The notes under the pieces were generated by a model that was given only the letters and a program-made list of their open reading frames with translations, searched no databases and was not told the DNA's origin. A stretch of DNA of 64,000 bases. Source: Agrobacterium cucumeris. Its GTDB lineage: Bacteria; Pseudomonadota; Alphaproteobacteria; Rhizobiales; Rhizobiaceae. Both the position numbers and the translations under genes were made by a program. The DNA lies in the NCBI RefSeq assembly GCF_030036535.1, contig NZ_CP080388.1, positions 1,364,001 through 1,428,000 of the forward strand. The letters run 5' to 3'. Positions 25,892-34,494 of the stretch are shown here, piece by piece. Position 1 is the first letter of the stretch. Each line of letters opens with the position of its first letter.

Positions 25892-26614
25892 ATGGACGTG
25901 CTGATCGTTGAAGACGATGCGCTGCACCGCGCCTATCTCAATGAGGCCGTGCGTGCCGCCCTGCCGGAATGCGACAAGGTGCTGGAAGCGTCCAACGGCA
26001 GAACCGGCGAAAAGCTGGCGCGGGAGAACCGGGCCGCCCATATCGTCATGGATTTGCAGATGAACGAGCGCAACGGCATCGAGGCGGCGCGCACCATCTG
26101 GAAGGAGAGGCCGGATACACGCATCCTGTTCTGGTCCAACTATTCTGACGAGGCCTATGTGCGCGGCGTTTCCCGCATCGTGCCCGAGGGTGCCGCCTAT
26201 GGTTACGTGCTGAAATCGGCCTCCGATGACCGGCTGCGGCTGGCGCTGCGCAGCATCTTCATCGAGGCGCAATGCGTGATAGACCGGGAAGTGCGCGGCC
26301 TGCAGGAAAAGAGCCTCGGCAAGGCGCATGGCTTTACCGATTCCGAATATGAAATCCTTGTGGATGTCGCGCTCGGCCTCACCGACAAGGCAATTGCGCG
26401 CCGCCGTAATCTGTCGCTGCGCAGCGTGCAGAACCGGCTGCAAAGCCTCTATGAAAAGCTGAACGTGCATCAGGCGCCGGGTGATGACGATGCGGAAGGC
26501 CGGTATAATCTTAGAACCCGCGCCGTCACGGTGGCCTTCCTGCGAAAGCTTTTGAATTACAGCGCGCTGGAAAGGGCCGAGCGGGAACTGGCGGAGTGGG
26601 CGGGTAGCCGCTGA
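25892..26614 (+). CDS. LuxR-type response regulator with C-terminal extension
   Basis: A 240-residue regulator. The receiver domain has the acidic pair at 8-9, D54 in IVMDLQMN and the K in GYVLKSASDD. A helix-turn-helix of the LuxR type follows (FTDSEYEILVDVALGLTDKA, IARRRNLSLRSVQNRLQSLY). The protein then continues for about 50 residues beyond the usual LuxR end (RTRAVTVAFLRKLLNYSALE and on), a helical tail absent from NarL or FixJ. The ATG at 25892 lies 1 base after the kinase stop and 9 bases after GGGAGG; the ATG at 25883 would sit directly on that site. Partner of the upstream GAF kinase. Confidence 0.87.
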   Translation: MDVLIVEDDALHRAYLNEAVRAALPECDKVLEASNGRTGEKLARENRAAHIVMDLQMNERNGIEAARTIWKERPDTRILFWSNYSDEAYVRGVSRIVPEGAAYGYVLKSASDDRLRLALRSIFIEAQCVIDREVRGLQEKSLGKAHGFTDSEYEILVDVALGLTDKAIARRRNLSLRSVQNRLQSLYEKLNVHQAPGDDDAEGRYNLRTRAVTVAFLRKLLNYSALERAERELAEWAGSR

Positions 26615-26617
26615 GCC

Positions 26618-27634
26618 TCACGGCAGGAAGGCAAGCAGCCGTCTTTCATCCGCCCTGAGGCCAGAGACGGGCTTTGCCCCGACTTTCAAAATGCGGCCAA
26701 GCTTTTTCTGTGCCTTTTCCTCCGTCGCAATTTCGAGCACGGCAGGGTGCACGTAACTTTTGCGGCAGATGGCGGGAGTATTGGAAAGCTCAGTCGCTGC
26801 CGCCTGACACATGCCCTTTATGCTTGGTTTTTCCCCTGCCGCCACGTGCTCCATCGCATCGCAGAAGGCCGCAAGCGTACCGCCCCAGGTGCGGAAGGTC
26901 TTGGCGGAAATACCGGCTCCGCCGGTGCGGGAAAGGTAAGCGTTGAGATCGCTGGAATCGACCGAATGCACCCGGTTTTCGCTATCCTGCCAGACGAAGA
27001 GTTCCTTGCCGGGCAAATCGGCGATTTCCTCGAGGATTTTCTGAAGGCGGGGGTGGCGCAGTTGCCGTTTCACTTTTTGCCCGCCCTTGGCGGCGAAGCG
27101 CAATTCGATGGTTTCACCGAAGGAGACGTGCCGTTTGAGCAGGGTCGTCGCGCCATAGGTGCCGTTGGTTTCGAGATAGGAGCGGTTGCCGACGCGCAGA
27201 TAGGCGGCGTCAAGAAGGAGGGTGAGCGCTGCCAGCGTCATTTCCTCCCCATGGTCCTGCTTGCCAATATCGGCCATTGCGCGGCGACGAATGGCGGGCA
27301 ACGCCTTGCCGAAACTCTTGAGCTGGAAGAATTTCGTCTCGCCACGCAGCGCATGCCAGTCGGGATGATACCGATATTGTTTTCGCCCACGCGCATCAAA
27401 GCCGGTGGCCTGTAAATGTCCTGATGGATCAATGCATATCCACACGTCCCGGTAGGCTGGCGGCACACCGAGCGATTTGATGCGCTTCAGTTCGATGCCG
27501 TCGGAGAGAAGTTCACCGCCCGGCAGCCGGTAGCAGAAACCGCGCCCGCGCCTTTCGCGGGCTATCCCCGGTTCCTGATCGTTGACATAGGCAAGTCCGA
27601 TTTTGGCAAGAAGGCGGGTGGGCGGTTGTGGCAT
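26618..27634 (-). CDS. DNA topoisomerase IB (poxvirus-like)
   Basis: A 338-residue type IB topoisomerase that relaxes supercoils through a 3'-phosphotyrosyl link. The N-terminal domain contains IKSLGVPPAYRDVWICIDP and GRKQYRYHPDWH, and the catalytic part RVGNRSYLETNGTYGATTLL, KTFRTWGGTLAAFCDAM and the nucleophile tyrosine in CRKSYVHPAV (about residue 294). This is the bacterial class related to the Deinococcus and poxvirus enzymes, about 340 residues long. It is a single gene, ending 3 bases from the convergent response regulator. Its cellular role in rhizobia is unclear since topoisomerase IA and gyrase also exist. Confidence 0.92.
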   Translation of the reverse strand: MPQPPTRLLAKIGLAYVNDQEPGIARERRGRGFCYRLPGGELLSDGIELKRIKSLGVPPAYRDVWICIDPSGHLQATGFDARGRKQYRYHPDWHALRGETKFFQLKSFGKALPAIRRRAMADIGKQDHGEEMTLAALTLLLDAAYLRVGNRSYLETNGTYGATTLLKRHVSFGETIELRFAAKGGQKVKRQLRHPRLQKILEEIADLPGKELFVWQDSENRVHSVDSSDLNAYLSRTGGAGISAKTFRTWGGTLAAFCDAMEHVAAGEKPSIKGMCQAAATELSNTPAICRKSYVHPAVLEIATEEKAQKKLGRILKVGAKPVSGLRADERRLLAFLP

Positions 27635-27672
27635 GGTTTTTTCCGGCAGGTTTCACGCTGCGGCAAACGAAA

Positions 27673-27702
27673 AACAGGCCGCCTTCGTTCCGGCGGCCTG
27701 TT
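27673..27702 (-). terminator. Rho-independent terminator after the PQQ dehydrogenase gene
   Basis: On the minus strand CAGGCCGCC and GGCGGCCTG form a 9-bp stem with an 8-base loop followed by TTTTTCGTTT, 35 bases past the dehydrogenase stop. Confidence 0.88.
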
Positions 27703-27736
27703 GCTTTGATCATCAGTTTTTGCGGCCGATCGTTTT

Positions 27737-28963
27737 TCAGCTGGCTTTGGCAATCCGGAGAATCTGCGAGTTGCCGCCCCGCTGTTCGGTTACGGCATAA
27801 ACTGCACCATCCGGCCCGATCTTGACGTCGCGGATGCGCGCTTCAAGCGGTAGCCGGCTTTCGGTCGCGACCTTGTCGCCATCGATATGCAGGATGACGA
27901 GACCCTGGCTCACCAGACCACCGACAATGAAGGCGCCCTTCCATTCCGGAATCTGGTCGCCGCCATAATAGGCCATGCCGGAAGGGCCGATGACCGGGTC
28001 CCAATAATAGACCGGCTGTTCCATGCCTTCCTTGGCGGTGGCGCCTTCGCCAACCGACCGGCCGCTATATTCGACGCCATAGGTGATAACCGGCCAGCCG
28101 TAATTGAGGCCCGCTTTCGGCATGTTCAGCTCATCGCCGCCCTTCGGGCCATGTTCCACGGTCCAGAGCCTGCCCTCTCCATCAAGTGCTGCGGCCTGCA
28201 GGTTGCGGTGGCCATAGCTCCAGATTTCCGGCAGCGTATTCTGCTGGCCGGCGAAGGGGTTGCCCTCGAAAGCCTTGCCTTCGGCATCAATGCGGAAGAC
28301 CTTGCCAAGACCACTCGACAGATCCTGCGCCTGCACGCGCGGCGTCGCATCCGAACGTTCGCCGACGGTGACGTAAAGTTCGTTGTCAGGGCCGAAGACG
28401 AGGCGGGAGCCGAAATGCTTGTCGCCGTCATAGGTGGGCATCTGGCGGAAAATCACCGAGACATCTTCCAGTTTTGCCGCACCGCCATCTTCGGTCAGCT
28501 TGGCTAAGGCGACGGAGGTGCCGTTGCCGCCATCACGCGGTTCGGAGAAGGAAAAGAAGATTTTACGCGATGTCTCGAAATCCGGAGCCAGCGCGATGTC
28601 GAGGAGACCACCCTGTCCAGCGGATGCCACCTCAGGCACACCCTCTATCGCGGGGCCTGCCTTGCCATCAGCGACGATATGCATGGCGCCTTCCTTCGCG
28701 GCGACGATCATGCGGCCATCGGGCAGGAATTCCATCGACCAGAGGTGCGGCAGACCCTCGGCGACAACGGTTTTTTCAACATTTGGCTGGGCGTCCGCCT
28801 GCGGCGCGCGCGTCTGGCCCTCGAAAGCCGGCTTCTGATCCGGCGCATTGGCCCGTTTCGTCTCGGCAGCCGGGGCGGTCTGTGCATGGGCAGCGCCGGC
28901 AAGTGGCACGGCAAGCAGCGCACATAAGATCGTCGAACTCAGAAATCGGTTGTTGTGGAACAT
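27737..28963 (-). CDS. PQQ-dependent sugar dehydrogenase (soluble, Asd/YliI type)
   Basis: A 408-residue periplasmic beta-propeller with a signal peptide (about 1-27, ending AHAQ) and a spacer rich in Ala, Pro and Gln. The family pattern runs through GLPHLWSMEFLPDGRMIVAA, GGLLDIALAPDF, HFGSRLVFGPDNELYVTVGE, IWSYGHRNLQAAAL, WTVEHGPKGGDELN and NYGWPVITYGVEYSG. It would oxidise an aldose at C1 using PQQ and pass electrons to the respiratory chain. The true sugar is not predictable. The ribosome binding site GGAAGGGAG is strong and a terminator follows, so it is probably a one-gene unit. Confidence 0.88.
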   Translation of the reverse strand: MFHNNRFLSSTILCALLAVPLAGAAHAQTAPAAETKRANAPDQKPAFEGQTRAPQADAQPNVEKTVVAEGLPHLWSMEFLPDGRMIVAAKEGAMHIVADGKAGPAIEGVPEVASAGQGGLLDIALAPDFETSRKIFFSFSEPRDGGNGTSVALAKLTEDGGAAKLEDVSVIFRQMPTYDGDKHFGSRLVFGPDNELYVTVGERSDATPRVQAQDLSSGLGKVFRIDAEGKAFEGNPFAGQQNTLPEIWSYGHRNLQAAALDGEGRLWTVEHGPKGGDELNMPKAGLNYGWPVITYGVEYSGRSVGEGATAKEGMEQPVYYWDPVIGPSGMAYYGGDQIPEWKGAFIVGGLVSQGLVILHIDGDKVATESRLPLEARIRDVKIGPDGAVYAVTEQRGGNSQILRIAKAS

Positions 28964-29146
28964 GGGTCTCCCTTCCTTCGTTTACGTCAGGCAGAGAACC
29001 ATTTGGGGAGGATTTCGTTTCCTGCGAGAGTTTCAAGAAAACTTGATGAGGTCGTGTACTGTCGCACGCCCTTTTCTCATCCATGCGAATTGATAGGGAA
29101 CCGGAAGCCCGCCGTCACGTTTGGCCTCTGTCAGACGGAGGACGCC

Positions 29147-29332
29147 ATGCAAATCATCGGTAACAAGACCATAAACGGGAACAGAACCAAACCGATCCTG
29201 AACGTCGCGGAATTCTGCCGCCGTTACCGGCTGGACAAGGCGGAGGAGACGAGGCTCAGGAAGCTGTTCGGTGAGTTCGCCTCGCGGCACGAGCTTCTGA
29301 TGAATGCGCAGCGCAAGCCGAGCTTCCGCTGA
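29147..29332 (+). CDS. Small conserved-looking hypothetical protein, 61 residues
   Basis: A short basic protein (MQIIGNKTINGNRTKPILNV, then AEFCRRYRLDKAEETRLRKL) with no membrane segment. The ATG at 29147 is preceded by GGAGG at the right distance, which is the main support. The middle part, with RYRLDKAEETRLRKLFGEFASRHEL, looks like one or two amphipathic helices. It abuts the rsmJ stop codon tail-to-tail. I do not recognise a family; small proteins like this are common and unnamed in rhizobia. Confidence 0.65.
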   Translation: MQIIGNKTINGNRTKPILNVAEFCRRYRLDKAEETRLRKLFGEFASRHELLMNAQRKPSFR

Positions 29333-29959
29333 TCATTCCTCGGGATCAAGAGATTTTCCGAAGATCATGAAGACATCATAACGGGTATTCTTGCCCATTA
29401 TCTGATGCGACGGCTTGCGGATGCCCGGCATGGGCTCGGCGCGCAATGGCCATTTCAGAACCACCCGCTTTGTTGCATGTTCAAGCGCCGCTTCCATCAG
29501 TTCCACCTGATCGGGATCGGAACCCACCAGTTCTCTCAGCACCCGCATCTCTTTTTTCACAAGCGCCGTGTTGTGGCGCGGCGGATGCATGGGATCGACG
29601 ATCACCACCTCGGGTGACAGTTCTTGCAATAGCTGGCGTGAATCGCCCTGCAGTAGCGTCATGCGTGCTGCTGCCTCGGCATAGGCGCCGCCTGCCTCCA
29701 ATGCGCGGCGAATGCCGTCCGCCAGATGGGTATGCATGCCCGGTGAGCGTTCGATTAGGGTAACCTCCGCCCCGAGCGAGGCAAGCAGGAAGGCATCTCG
29801 CCCCAGCCCCGCCGTGGCGTCGACGATTTTTGGCGTGCGGCCCTTGGTAAAACCGGCGGCTTTGGGCAGGGCCTGCCCGCGCCCCTCGCCGGAGCGGAAA
29901 CGGTGCCCGACCGCACCGCCGACAAAATCCACCACGAAGCTTTCGTCTTGTTCTTTCAT
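29333..29959 (-). CDS. rsmJ: 16S rRNA (guanine-1516-N2)-methyltransferase, RsmJ-like
   Basis: A 208-residue SAM-dependent methyltransferase. The SAM motif VDATAGLGRDAFLLASLGAE (about 46-65), LIERSPGMHTHLADGI, and the catalytic-type VIVDPMHPPRHNTALVKKEM match RsmJ, which methylates G1516 of 16S rRNA in E. coli. The E. coli protein has about 250 residues; the shorter N-terminus is notable. It lies 8 bases after an rluA gene, so both RNA-modification enzymes are probably made together. RsmJ is best known from gammaproteobacteria, so a rhizobial copy may have been acquired horizontally (inference). Confidence 0.8.
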   Translation of the reverse strand: MKEQDESFVVDFVGGAVGHRFRSGEGRGQALPKAAGFTKGRTPKIVDATAGLGRDAFLLASLGAEVTLIERSPGMHTHLADGIRRALEAGGAYAEAAARMTLLQGDSRQLLQELSPEVVIVDPMHPPRHNTALVKKEMRVLRELVGSDPDQVELMEAALEHATKRVVLKWPLRAEPMPGIRKPSHQIMGKNTRYDVFMIFGKSLDPEE

Positions 29960-29967
29960 CGCAGGCC

Positions 29968-30636
29968 TCAGAACGGGCAGGGCACGGTATAGGTGACGTC
30001 ACGGCCATCGGGATGGCGGAAGCCGACCTCCTGCGCATGCAACATCAGGCGTGGCGCGGCCGCGAGCGCCTCGCCATCGGCATAAAATTCATCGCCGAGA
30101 ATCGGATGGCCGAGCGCCTTCATATGCACACGCAACTGATGGGTGCGGCCGGTGAGGGGCGTAAGTGCCAGCCGGGTTGCCGGAAGCGGCAATCGTTTCA
30201 GCACCCGCCACAGGCTTTGCGCCGGCTTGCCATTTTCATGGTCCACGCGGTGGCGCGGTTTGTTATCGGGATCGATCGCCAGCGGCAGGTCCACCTCGCC
30301 CGCTTCATCCGTGACCGTACCCCAGACGACGGCCACATAGGATTTACGCGTCTCACGGTTCTCGAACTGGGCGGCGATGGCGGCATGGGCCCTGCGGTTC
30401 AACGACATCAGCACGATGCCCGATGTGTCCTTGTCGAGCCGGTTGATCATCAGCGCTTTCGGAAACTGTTTCTGCACCCGCGTCATCAGGCTATCGAAGA
30501 GCGCCGGATCACGCCCGGGCACGGACAGAAGCCCGCTCGGCTTGTCCAGCACCAGCAGATCATCATCCTGGTGGACAATGGTGAGCCAGGGCTCGAGCGG
30601 CGGATTGTAGACGGGGTTGGAAAGCTCAGATGACAT
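29968..30636 (-). CDS. rluA: RNA pseudouridine synthase, RluA family
   Basis: A 222-residue pseudouridine synthase without an S4 domain, close in length to E. coli RluA (219), which modifies 23S rRNA U746 and tRNA U32. The catalytic aspartate is in MINRLDKDTSGIVLM (about residue 68), and LVLDKPSGLLSVPG and LTGRTHQLRVHMKALGHPIL are the other family signatures. The ATG at 30636 has AGGA 6 bases upstream. The rsmJ gene follows after 8 bases. A dual-specificity RluA function is inferred from size and motif; another RluA paralogue is possible. Confidence 0.87.
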   Translation of the reverse strand: MSSELSNPVYNPPLEPWLTIVHQDDDLLVLDKPSGLLSVPGRDPALFDSLMTRVQKQFPKALMINRLDKDTSGIVLMSLNRRAHAAIAAQFENRETRKSYVAVVWGTVTDEAGEVDLPLAIDPDNKPRHRVDHENGKPAQSLWRVLKRLPLPATRLALTPLTGRTHQLRVHMKALGHPILGDEFYADGEALAAAPRLMLHAQEVGFRHPDGRDVTYTVPCPF

Positions 30637-30676
30637 GGCGCTTCCTTAGCACGAATCTCGCATTCGGACAGGCGTG

Positions 30677-31264
30677 CTAGTCGGGAATGTGGAGATTGAC
30701 GCGCCCGCTGGTCAGGTCGCTTAAAAGCCGGGTGAGCCGTTCGGCTTCCTCTACCGGAACGGAAAGCAGCATATCCGCACCGGTGCCGGTGAAATCCTCC
30801 CTCTCCAGCCGCAGGTTCCGCGTGGCGGAAAGGCGTGATTTTACGAGCGCCAGATCGGAGAAGGGGCAGCTCAGCGTGGCGCTGACATAGGCGATGACCG
30901 GCGAGGTCTCGCCAAGCCGAAGACAGGCCGCCGCCGTGCCGCCATAGGCGCGCATCAGGCCACCGCTGCCGAGCAGGATGCCGCCGAACCAGCGGATGAC
31001 GAGAACGGCGACATTATCCAGCTGTTGGCCGTCAATGGCCTGAAGGATCGGCTTCCCGGCCGTCCCCGAGGGTTCGCCGTCATCGCTGAAACGATAGGTC
31101 TGACCGGTGCGCCACGCCCAGCAATTGTGGTTGGCATCAAGGTCCGAATGCGCCACGAGGAAGCTTTTTGCATCTTCCTCGCCGGTTATCGGGGCGGCAA
31201 AGGCGATGAAACGGCTTTTCTTGATATCCTGTGAAAAGGTAACGGGGCGGTCGAGCGTGAACAT
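30677..31264 (-). CDS. YigZ/IMPACT family protein
   Basis: A 195-residue protein of the YigZ family, related to eukaryotic IMPACT. The signature NHNCWAWRTGQTYRFSDDGE, PSGTAGKPIL and VIRWFGGILLGSGGLMRAYGG is complete. Residues about 1-120 form the conserved domain, the rest the ferredoxin-like DUF1949-type region. Biochemical function is uncertain; roles linked to translation stress or peptide turnover have been proposed. The start is 52 bases from the divergent flavoprotein gene, so the two share a short promoter region. Confidence 0.88.
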   Translation of the reverse strand: MFTLDRPVTFSQDIKKSRFIAFAAPITGEEDAKSFLVAHSDLDANHNCWAWRTGQTYRFSDDGEPSGTAGKPILQAIDGQQLDNVAVLVIRWFGGILLGSGGLMRAYGGTAAACLRLGETSPVIAYVSATLSCPFSDLALVKSRLSATRNLRLEREDFTGTGADMLLSVPVEEAERLTRLLSDLTSGRVNLHIPD

Positions 31265-31316
31265 GGCCGTTCAATATCGCATATATTCACATACGGAAAT
31301 CGGTATAAGGCTCTCA

Positions 31317-32561
31317 ATGGCGAAGATGGTGATGGAGAGGGTTTTGGCAAAGGCGAGGCAGGTCGCGATTGTCGGCGGTGGGCCGGCGGGGCTGATGGCG
31401 GCCGAAATGCTCTCGGCCGCGGGCCACACCGTGACAGTGTTCGAGGCGATGCCAACCGTGGCGCGTAAATTGCTGATGGCTGGAAAATCCGGCCTCAACA
31501 TCACCCATGCCGAAGATTACGACAGTTTTCGCCATCGTTTTGGCGATGCCGAACCGGGGCTGCGCGCTGCTCTTGATGATTTCATGCCTGACATGTTGCG
31601 TGACTGGGCGCATGGGTTGGGGCAGGAGACTTTTGTCGGCACATCGGGCCGGGTGTTCCCAAAGGCCATGAAAGCCTCGCCGTTGCTGCGCGCCTGGCTC
31701 GCCCGGCTGGAAACGCAAGGTGTTACCATCAGGACACGGCATCGCTGGACAGGCCTTTCCGGCGATCAACTGGTTTTTGAGACGCCGGCAGGCGCGGTTG
31801 AAGTTAAGGCCGATGCCGTGCTTCTGGCGCTCGGCGGCGCAAGCTGGCCGCGTCTTGGGTCCGATGCCGCATGGGTTCCGGCGCTGGTGGCCAAAGGCGT
31901 GGAGTTTTCTCCGTTCCGTCCCGCCAATTGCGGATTCGACGTTGAATGGAGCGATGTTTTCCGCCAGCGTTTTGCCGGTGAGGCGGTGAAATCCACCATC
32001 ACCATTTCACCGGCCGGAGCGTTTCAGGGCGAGTTCGTGATCACGAAACACGGCATTGAGGGTAGCGTGGTTTATGCCCATTCCGCCGCCCTGCGCGACC
32101 GGCTGGAACAGGCGGGCAAGGCCTCGCTCACCGTTGATCTTGCCCCCGGACGCACGGTGGAACGCCTCAGCCGGGATCTGGCGAAGCTCGGACGGAAGGA
32201 GAGTTTTGCAAACCGCATGCGCAAGGCGGCTGGTCTCTCCGCCGTCAAGGTCGGGCTGCTGCGGGACATCTTTCCCGATATAGCGGCCATGCCGGATGAT
32301 TTCGTCGCAGCGAGAATGAAACATGCGGAAATACCGCTTCTGAGACCGAGGCCGATTGGCGAGGCAATTTCATCGGCAGGCGGTATCGCCTGGGGTGGCC
32401 TCGATGAAAATTACATGCTGCAAAAGCTCCCCGGCATATTCGCTGCCGGGGAAATGCTGGACTGGGAAGCGCCGACCGGCGGTTACCTGCTGACCGCCTG
32501 TTTCGCCACCGGCAAGGCGGCGGCGAACGGAATGGCCAGGTGGCTTGCAAGCTCAGCCTGA
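31317..32561 (+). CDS. NAD(P)/FAD-dependent flavoprotein (TIGR03862, HI0933-like)
   Basis: A 414-residue protein with an N-terminal Rossmann motif (VAIVGGGPAGLMAAEMLSAAG, about 17-37) and the family markers VFEAMPTVARKLLMAGKSGL, NITHAED, VLLALGGASWPRLGSD and the C-terminal PTGGYLLTACFATGKAAANG. This matches the HI0933/YhiN superfamily group TIGR03862 whose function is unknown. The frame is open upstream, but those residues are antisense to the YigZ gene, so I start at ATG 31317 (ATGs at 31326 and 31332 are alternatives). The 3' end overlaps the convergent betaine ATPase gene by 9 bases. Confidence 0.85.
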   Translation: MAKMVMERVLAKARQVAIVGGGPAGLMAAEMLSAAGHTVTVFEAMPTVARKLLMAGKSGLNITHAEDYDSFRHRFGDAEPGLRAALDDFMPDMLRDWAHGLGQETFVGTSGRVFPKAMKASPLLRAWLARLETQGVTIRTRHRWTGLSGDQLVFETPAGAVEVKADAVLLALGGASWPRLGSDAAWVPALVAKGVEFSPFRPANCGFDVEWSDVFRQRFAGEAVKSTITISPAGAFQGEFVITKHGIEGSVVYAHSAALRDRLEQAGKASLTVDLAPGRTVERLSRDLAKLGRKESFANRMRKAAGLSAVKVGLLRDIFPDIAAMPDDFVAARMKHAEIPLLRPRPIGEAISSAGGIAWGGLDENYMLQKLPGIFAAGEMLDWEAPTGGYLLTACFATGKAAANGMARWLASSA

Positions 32562-33614
32562 CAGCCGTTCCGCCATCCCCGCTTCCTCGCCAGAGGCAGT
32601 CCTGACAAGGCAGCGCATGATGGCATCCGTGGTAACCGAGCCAAGCACCTTGCCGTTTTCCCCCACGACCACAGCGCTGCCGACATTTTCCCGCACGAGG
32701 GCGCGCAGGCCTTCTTCAACCGTCATGTCCGCATCGAGCTGAAGCCGCGACTGGCCGGAAAATTCCGGCTGGACAATGGCGCCGAGGCGGATGACCCGGC
32801 CGCGATTGACCTCTTCCACGAAGGCCTCGATATAGCTGTCGGCCGGCGACATGACGATTTCGGCCGCCGTGCCCTGCTGGATGATTTCGCCGTCACGCAG
32901 AATGGCGATCTTGTCGCCCAGCCGCAGCGCCTCATCGAGATCGTGGGTGATGAAGACAACGGTTTTCTTCAATTCTTTCTGCAACTCCAGCAGTACCGTC
33001 TGCATGTCGACACGGATCAGCGGATCGAGCGCCGAATAGGCTTCGTCCATCAGCAGAATTTCTGCATTGTTGGTAAGCGCCCGGGCAAGGCCAACGCGTT
33101 GCTGCATGCCGCCGGAAAGCTGGTTCGGATAATGGCTGGAAAATCCCTCCAGCCCCACGCGCCGGATCCAGACTTCGGCCCGCTCTTCCCGCTCGCGCTT
33201 GTCGATGCCCTGCACTTCAAGACCGTAGACGACATTCTGCAGCACGTTGCGATGTGGCAGGAGGCCGAATTTCTGGAACACCATCGCCGTCTTGTGGCGG
33301 CGAAATTCCAGGAGTTCCGCTTCGTTCAGGCGACAGACGTCGGTTCCGCCGTAGAGGATTTCGCCGGCTGTCGGGTCGATCAGCCGGTTGACGTGGCGGA
33401 TCAGCGTCGATTTGCCTGAGCCGGAAAGGCCCATGATGACGGTGATCTGCCCACCCGGCATGGTGATGTTGATATCACGCAGGCCGAGCACATGGCCATG
33501 TTTGGCGTTGAGTTCCGTCTTGGACATGCCGGCTTTGACGGGTTCGACATAGTCCGCCGCCTTGGAGCCGAAAATCTTGTAGAGGCTGCGAATTTCGATC
33601 GATTGACTAGCCAT
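32553..33614 (-). CDS. proV: Glycine betaine/proline ABC transporter ATPase (ProV-like)
   Basis: A 353-residue ATPase of the quaternary amine group. Walker A GLSGSGKST is at 62-70, the Q-loop in MVFQKFGLLPHRNV, signature LSGGMQQRVGLARAL near 165, Walker B ILLMDEAYSALDPLIR, and the H in VVFITHDLDEALRLGD. The C-terminus (about 280-345) has a CBS-like pair (MTVEEGLRALV and GSVTTDAIMRCLV), which senses ionic strength in OpuA-type transporters. The start at 33614 overlaps the permease gene by 8 bases. It is the last gene of a proX-proW-proV order, opposite to the E. coli order. Confidence 0.9.
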   Translation of the reverse strand: MASQSIEIRSLYKIFGSKAADYVEPVKAGMSKTELNAKHGHVLGLRDINITMPGGQITVIMGLSGSGKSTLIRHVNRLIDPTAGEILYGGTDVCRLNEAELLEFRRHKTAMVFQKFGLLPHRNVLQNVVYGLEVQGIDKREREERAEVWIRRVGLEGFSSHYPNQLSGGMQQRVGLARALTNNAEILLMDEAYSALDPLIRVDMQTVLLELQKELKKTVVFITHDLDEALRLGDKIAILRDGEIIQQGTAAEIVMSPADSYIEAFVEEVNRGRVIRLGAIVQPEFSGQSRLQLDADMTVEEGLRALVRENVGSAVVVGENGKVLGSVTTDAIMRCLVRTASGEEAGMAERLSG

Positions 33615-34494
33615 GCGCCACTTCCCGGTGTTTTTGCAGGCGAAGGCCATAGGCCTGGCTGATGCGGTCGAAGATGATGGCGATGCCGACAATGGCAAGC
33701 CCGTTGAATACGCCGAGCGTGAAATACTGGTTGGCGATGGCCTTCAGCACCGGCTGGCCGAGGCCCTGCACGCCGATCATGGAGGCGATGACGACCATGG
33801 CAAGCGCCATCATAATGGTCTGGTTGATACCGGCCATGATGGTGGGCAGCGCCAGCGGCAGCTGCACCTTGAAAAGCTTCTGGCGCTTAGAAGAACCGAA
33901 AGCGTCCGCCGCCTCCAGCACATCACGGTCGACCATGCGGATGCCGAGATTGGTGAGCCGGATCATCGGCGGAATGGCGTAGATGACGACGGCGATGACA
34001 CCGGGCACGCGGCCGATGCCGAGCAGCATGACGACGGGAATGAGATAGACGAAACTCGGCATCGTCTGCATCACGTCGAGAACGGGATTGACCACGTTCT
34101 GCAGGCGGTTGGAGCGCGCCATGGCGATGCCGATCGGCAGGCCGATGACGATGGACAGCACGGCGCAGACGAAGATCATCGAAATCGTCTTCATCGTGTC
34201 TTCCCACATGCCGAACCAGCCGATGGCGAAGAGAATGCCGCAACAGAGGGCAACAATGGTGGCGCTGCGGCTGGCGAACCAGGCGAGCACGCCGACAATA
34301 AGAATAACGACCGGCCAGGGTGCGCCGATCAAAAGCCTTTCCGCCCAGATGAGGAAGCTCTGAAGGGGCGTGAACAGCCCCTCTATTGCGCTGCCATAGG
34401 TTCGGGTAAATGCCCGGAACCCCTCGTCGATGACTTTTTTCAGCGCACGCAGGGCATCGTCATTCATGGCCGGAAATTTGAAAAGCCATTCCAT
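33607..34494 (-). CDS. proW: Glycine betaine/proline ABC permease (ProW-like)
   Basis: A 295-residue permease with a long cytoplasmic N-terminal part (about 1-75) and 6-7 membrane segments. The EAA-like region is DVLEAADAFGSSKRQKLFKV, QLPLALPTIMAGINQTIMMA, typical of the ProW/OpuAB group, and TMPSFVYLIPVVMLLGIGRVPG is the conserved middle segment. It is preceded by a 228-base gap from the binding-protein gene and overlaps the ATPase start by 8 bases. Confidence 0.9.
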   Translation of the reverse strand: MEWLFKFPAMNDDALRALKKVIDEGFRAFTRTYGSAIEGLFTPLQSFLIWAERLLIGAPWPVVILIVGVLAWFASRSATIVALCCGILFAIGWFGMWEDTMKTISMIFVCAVLSIVIGLPIGIAMARSNRLQNVVNPVLDVMQTMPSFVYLIPVVMLLGIGRVPGVIAVVIYAIPPMIRLTNLGIRMVDRDVLEAADAFGSSKRQKLFKVQLPLALPTIMAGINQTIMMALAMVVIASMIGVQGLGQPVLKAIANQYFTLGVFNGLAIVGIAIIFDRISQAYGLRLQKHREVAHG

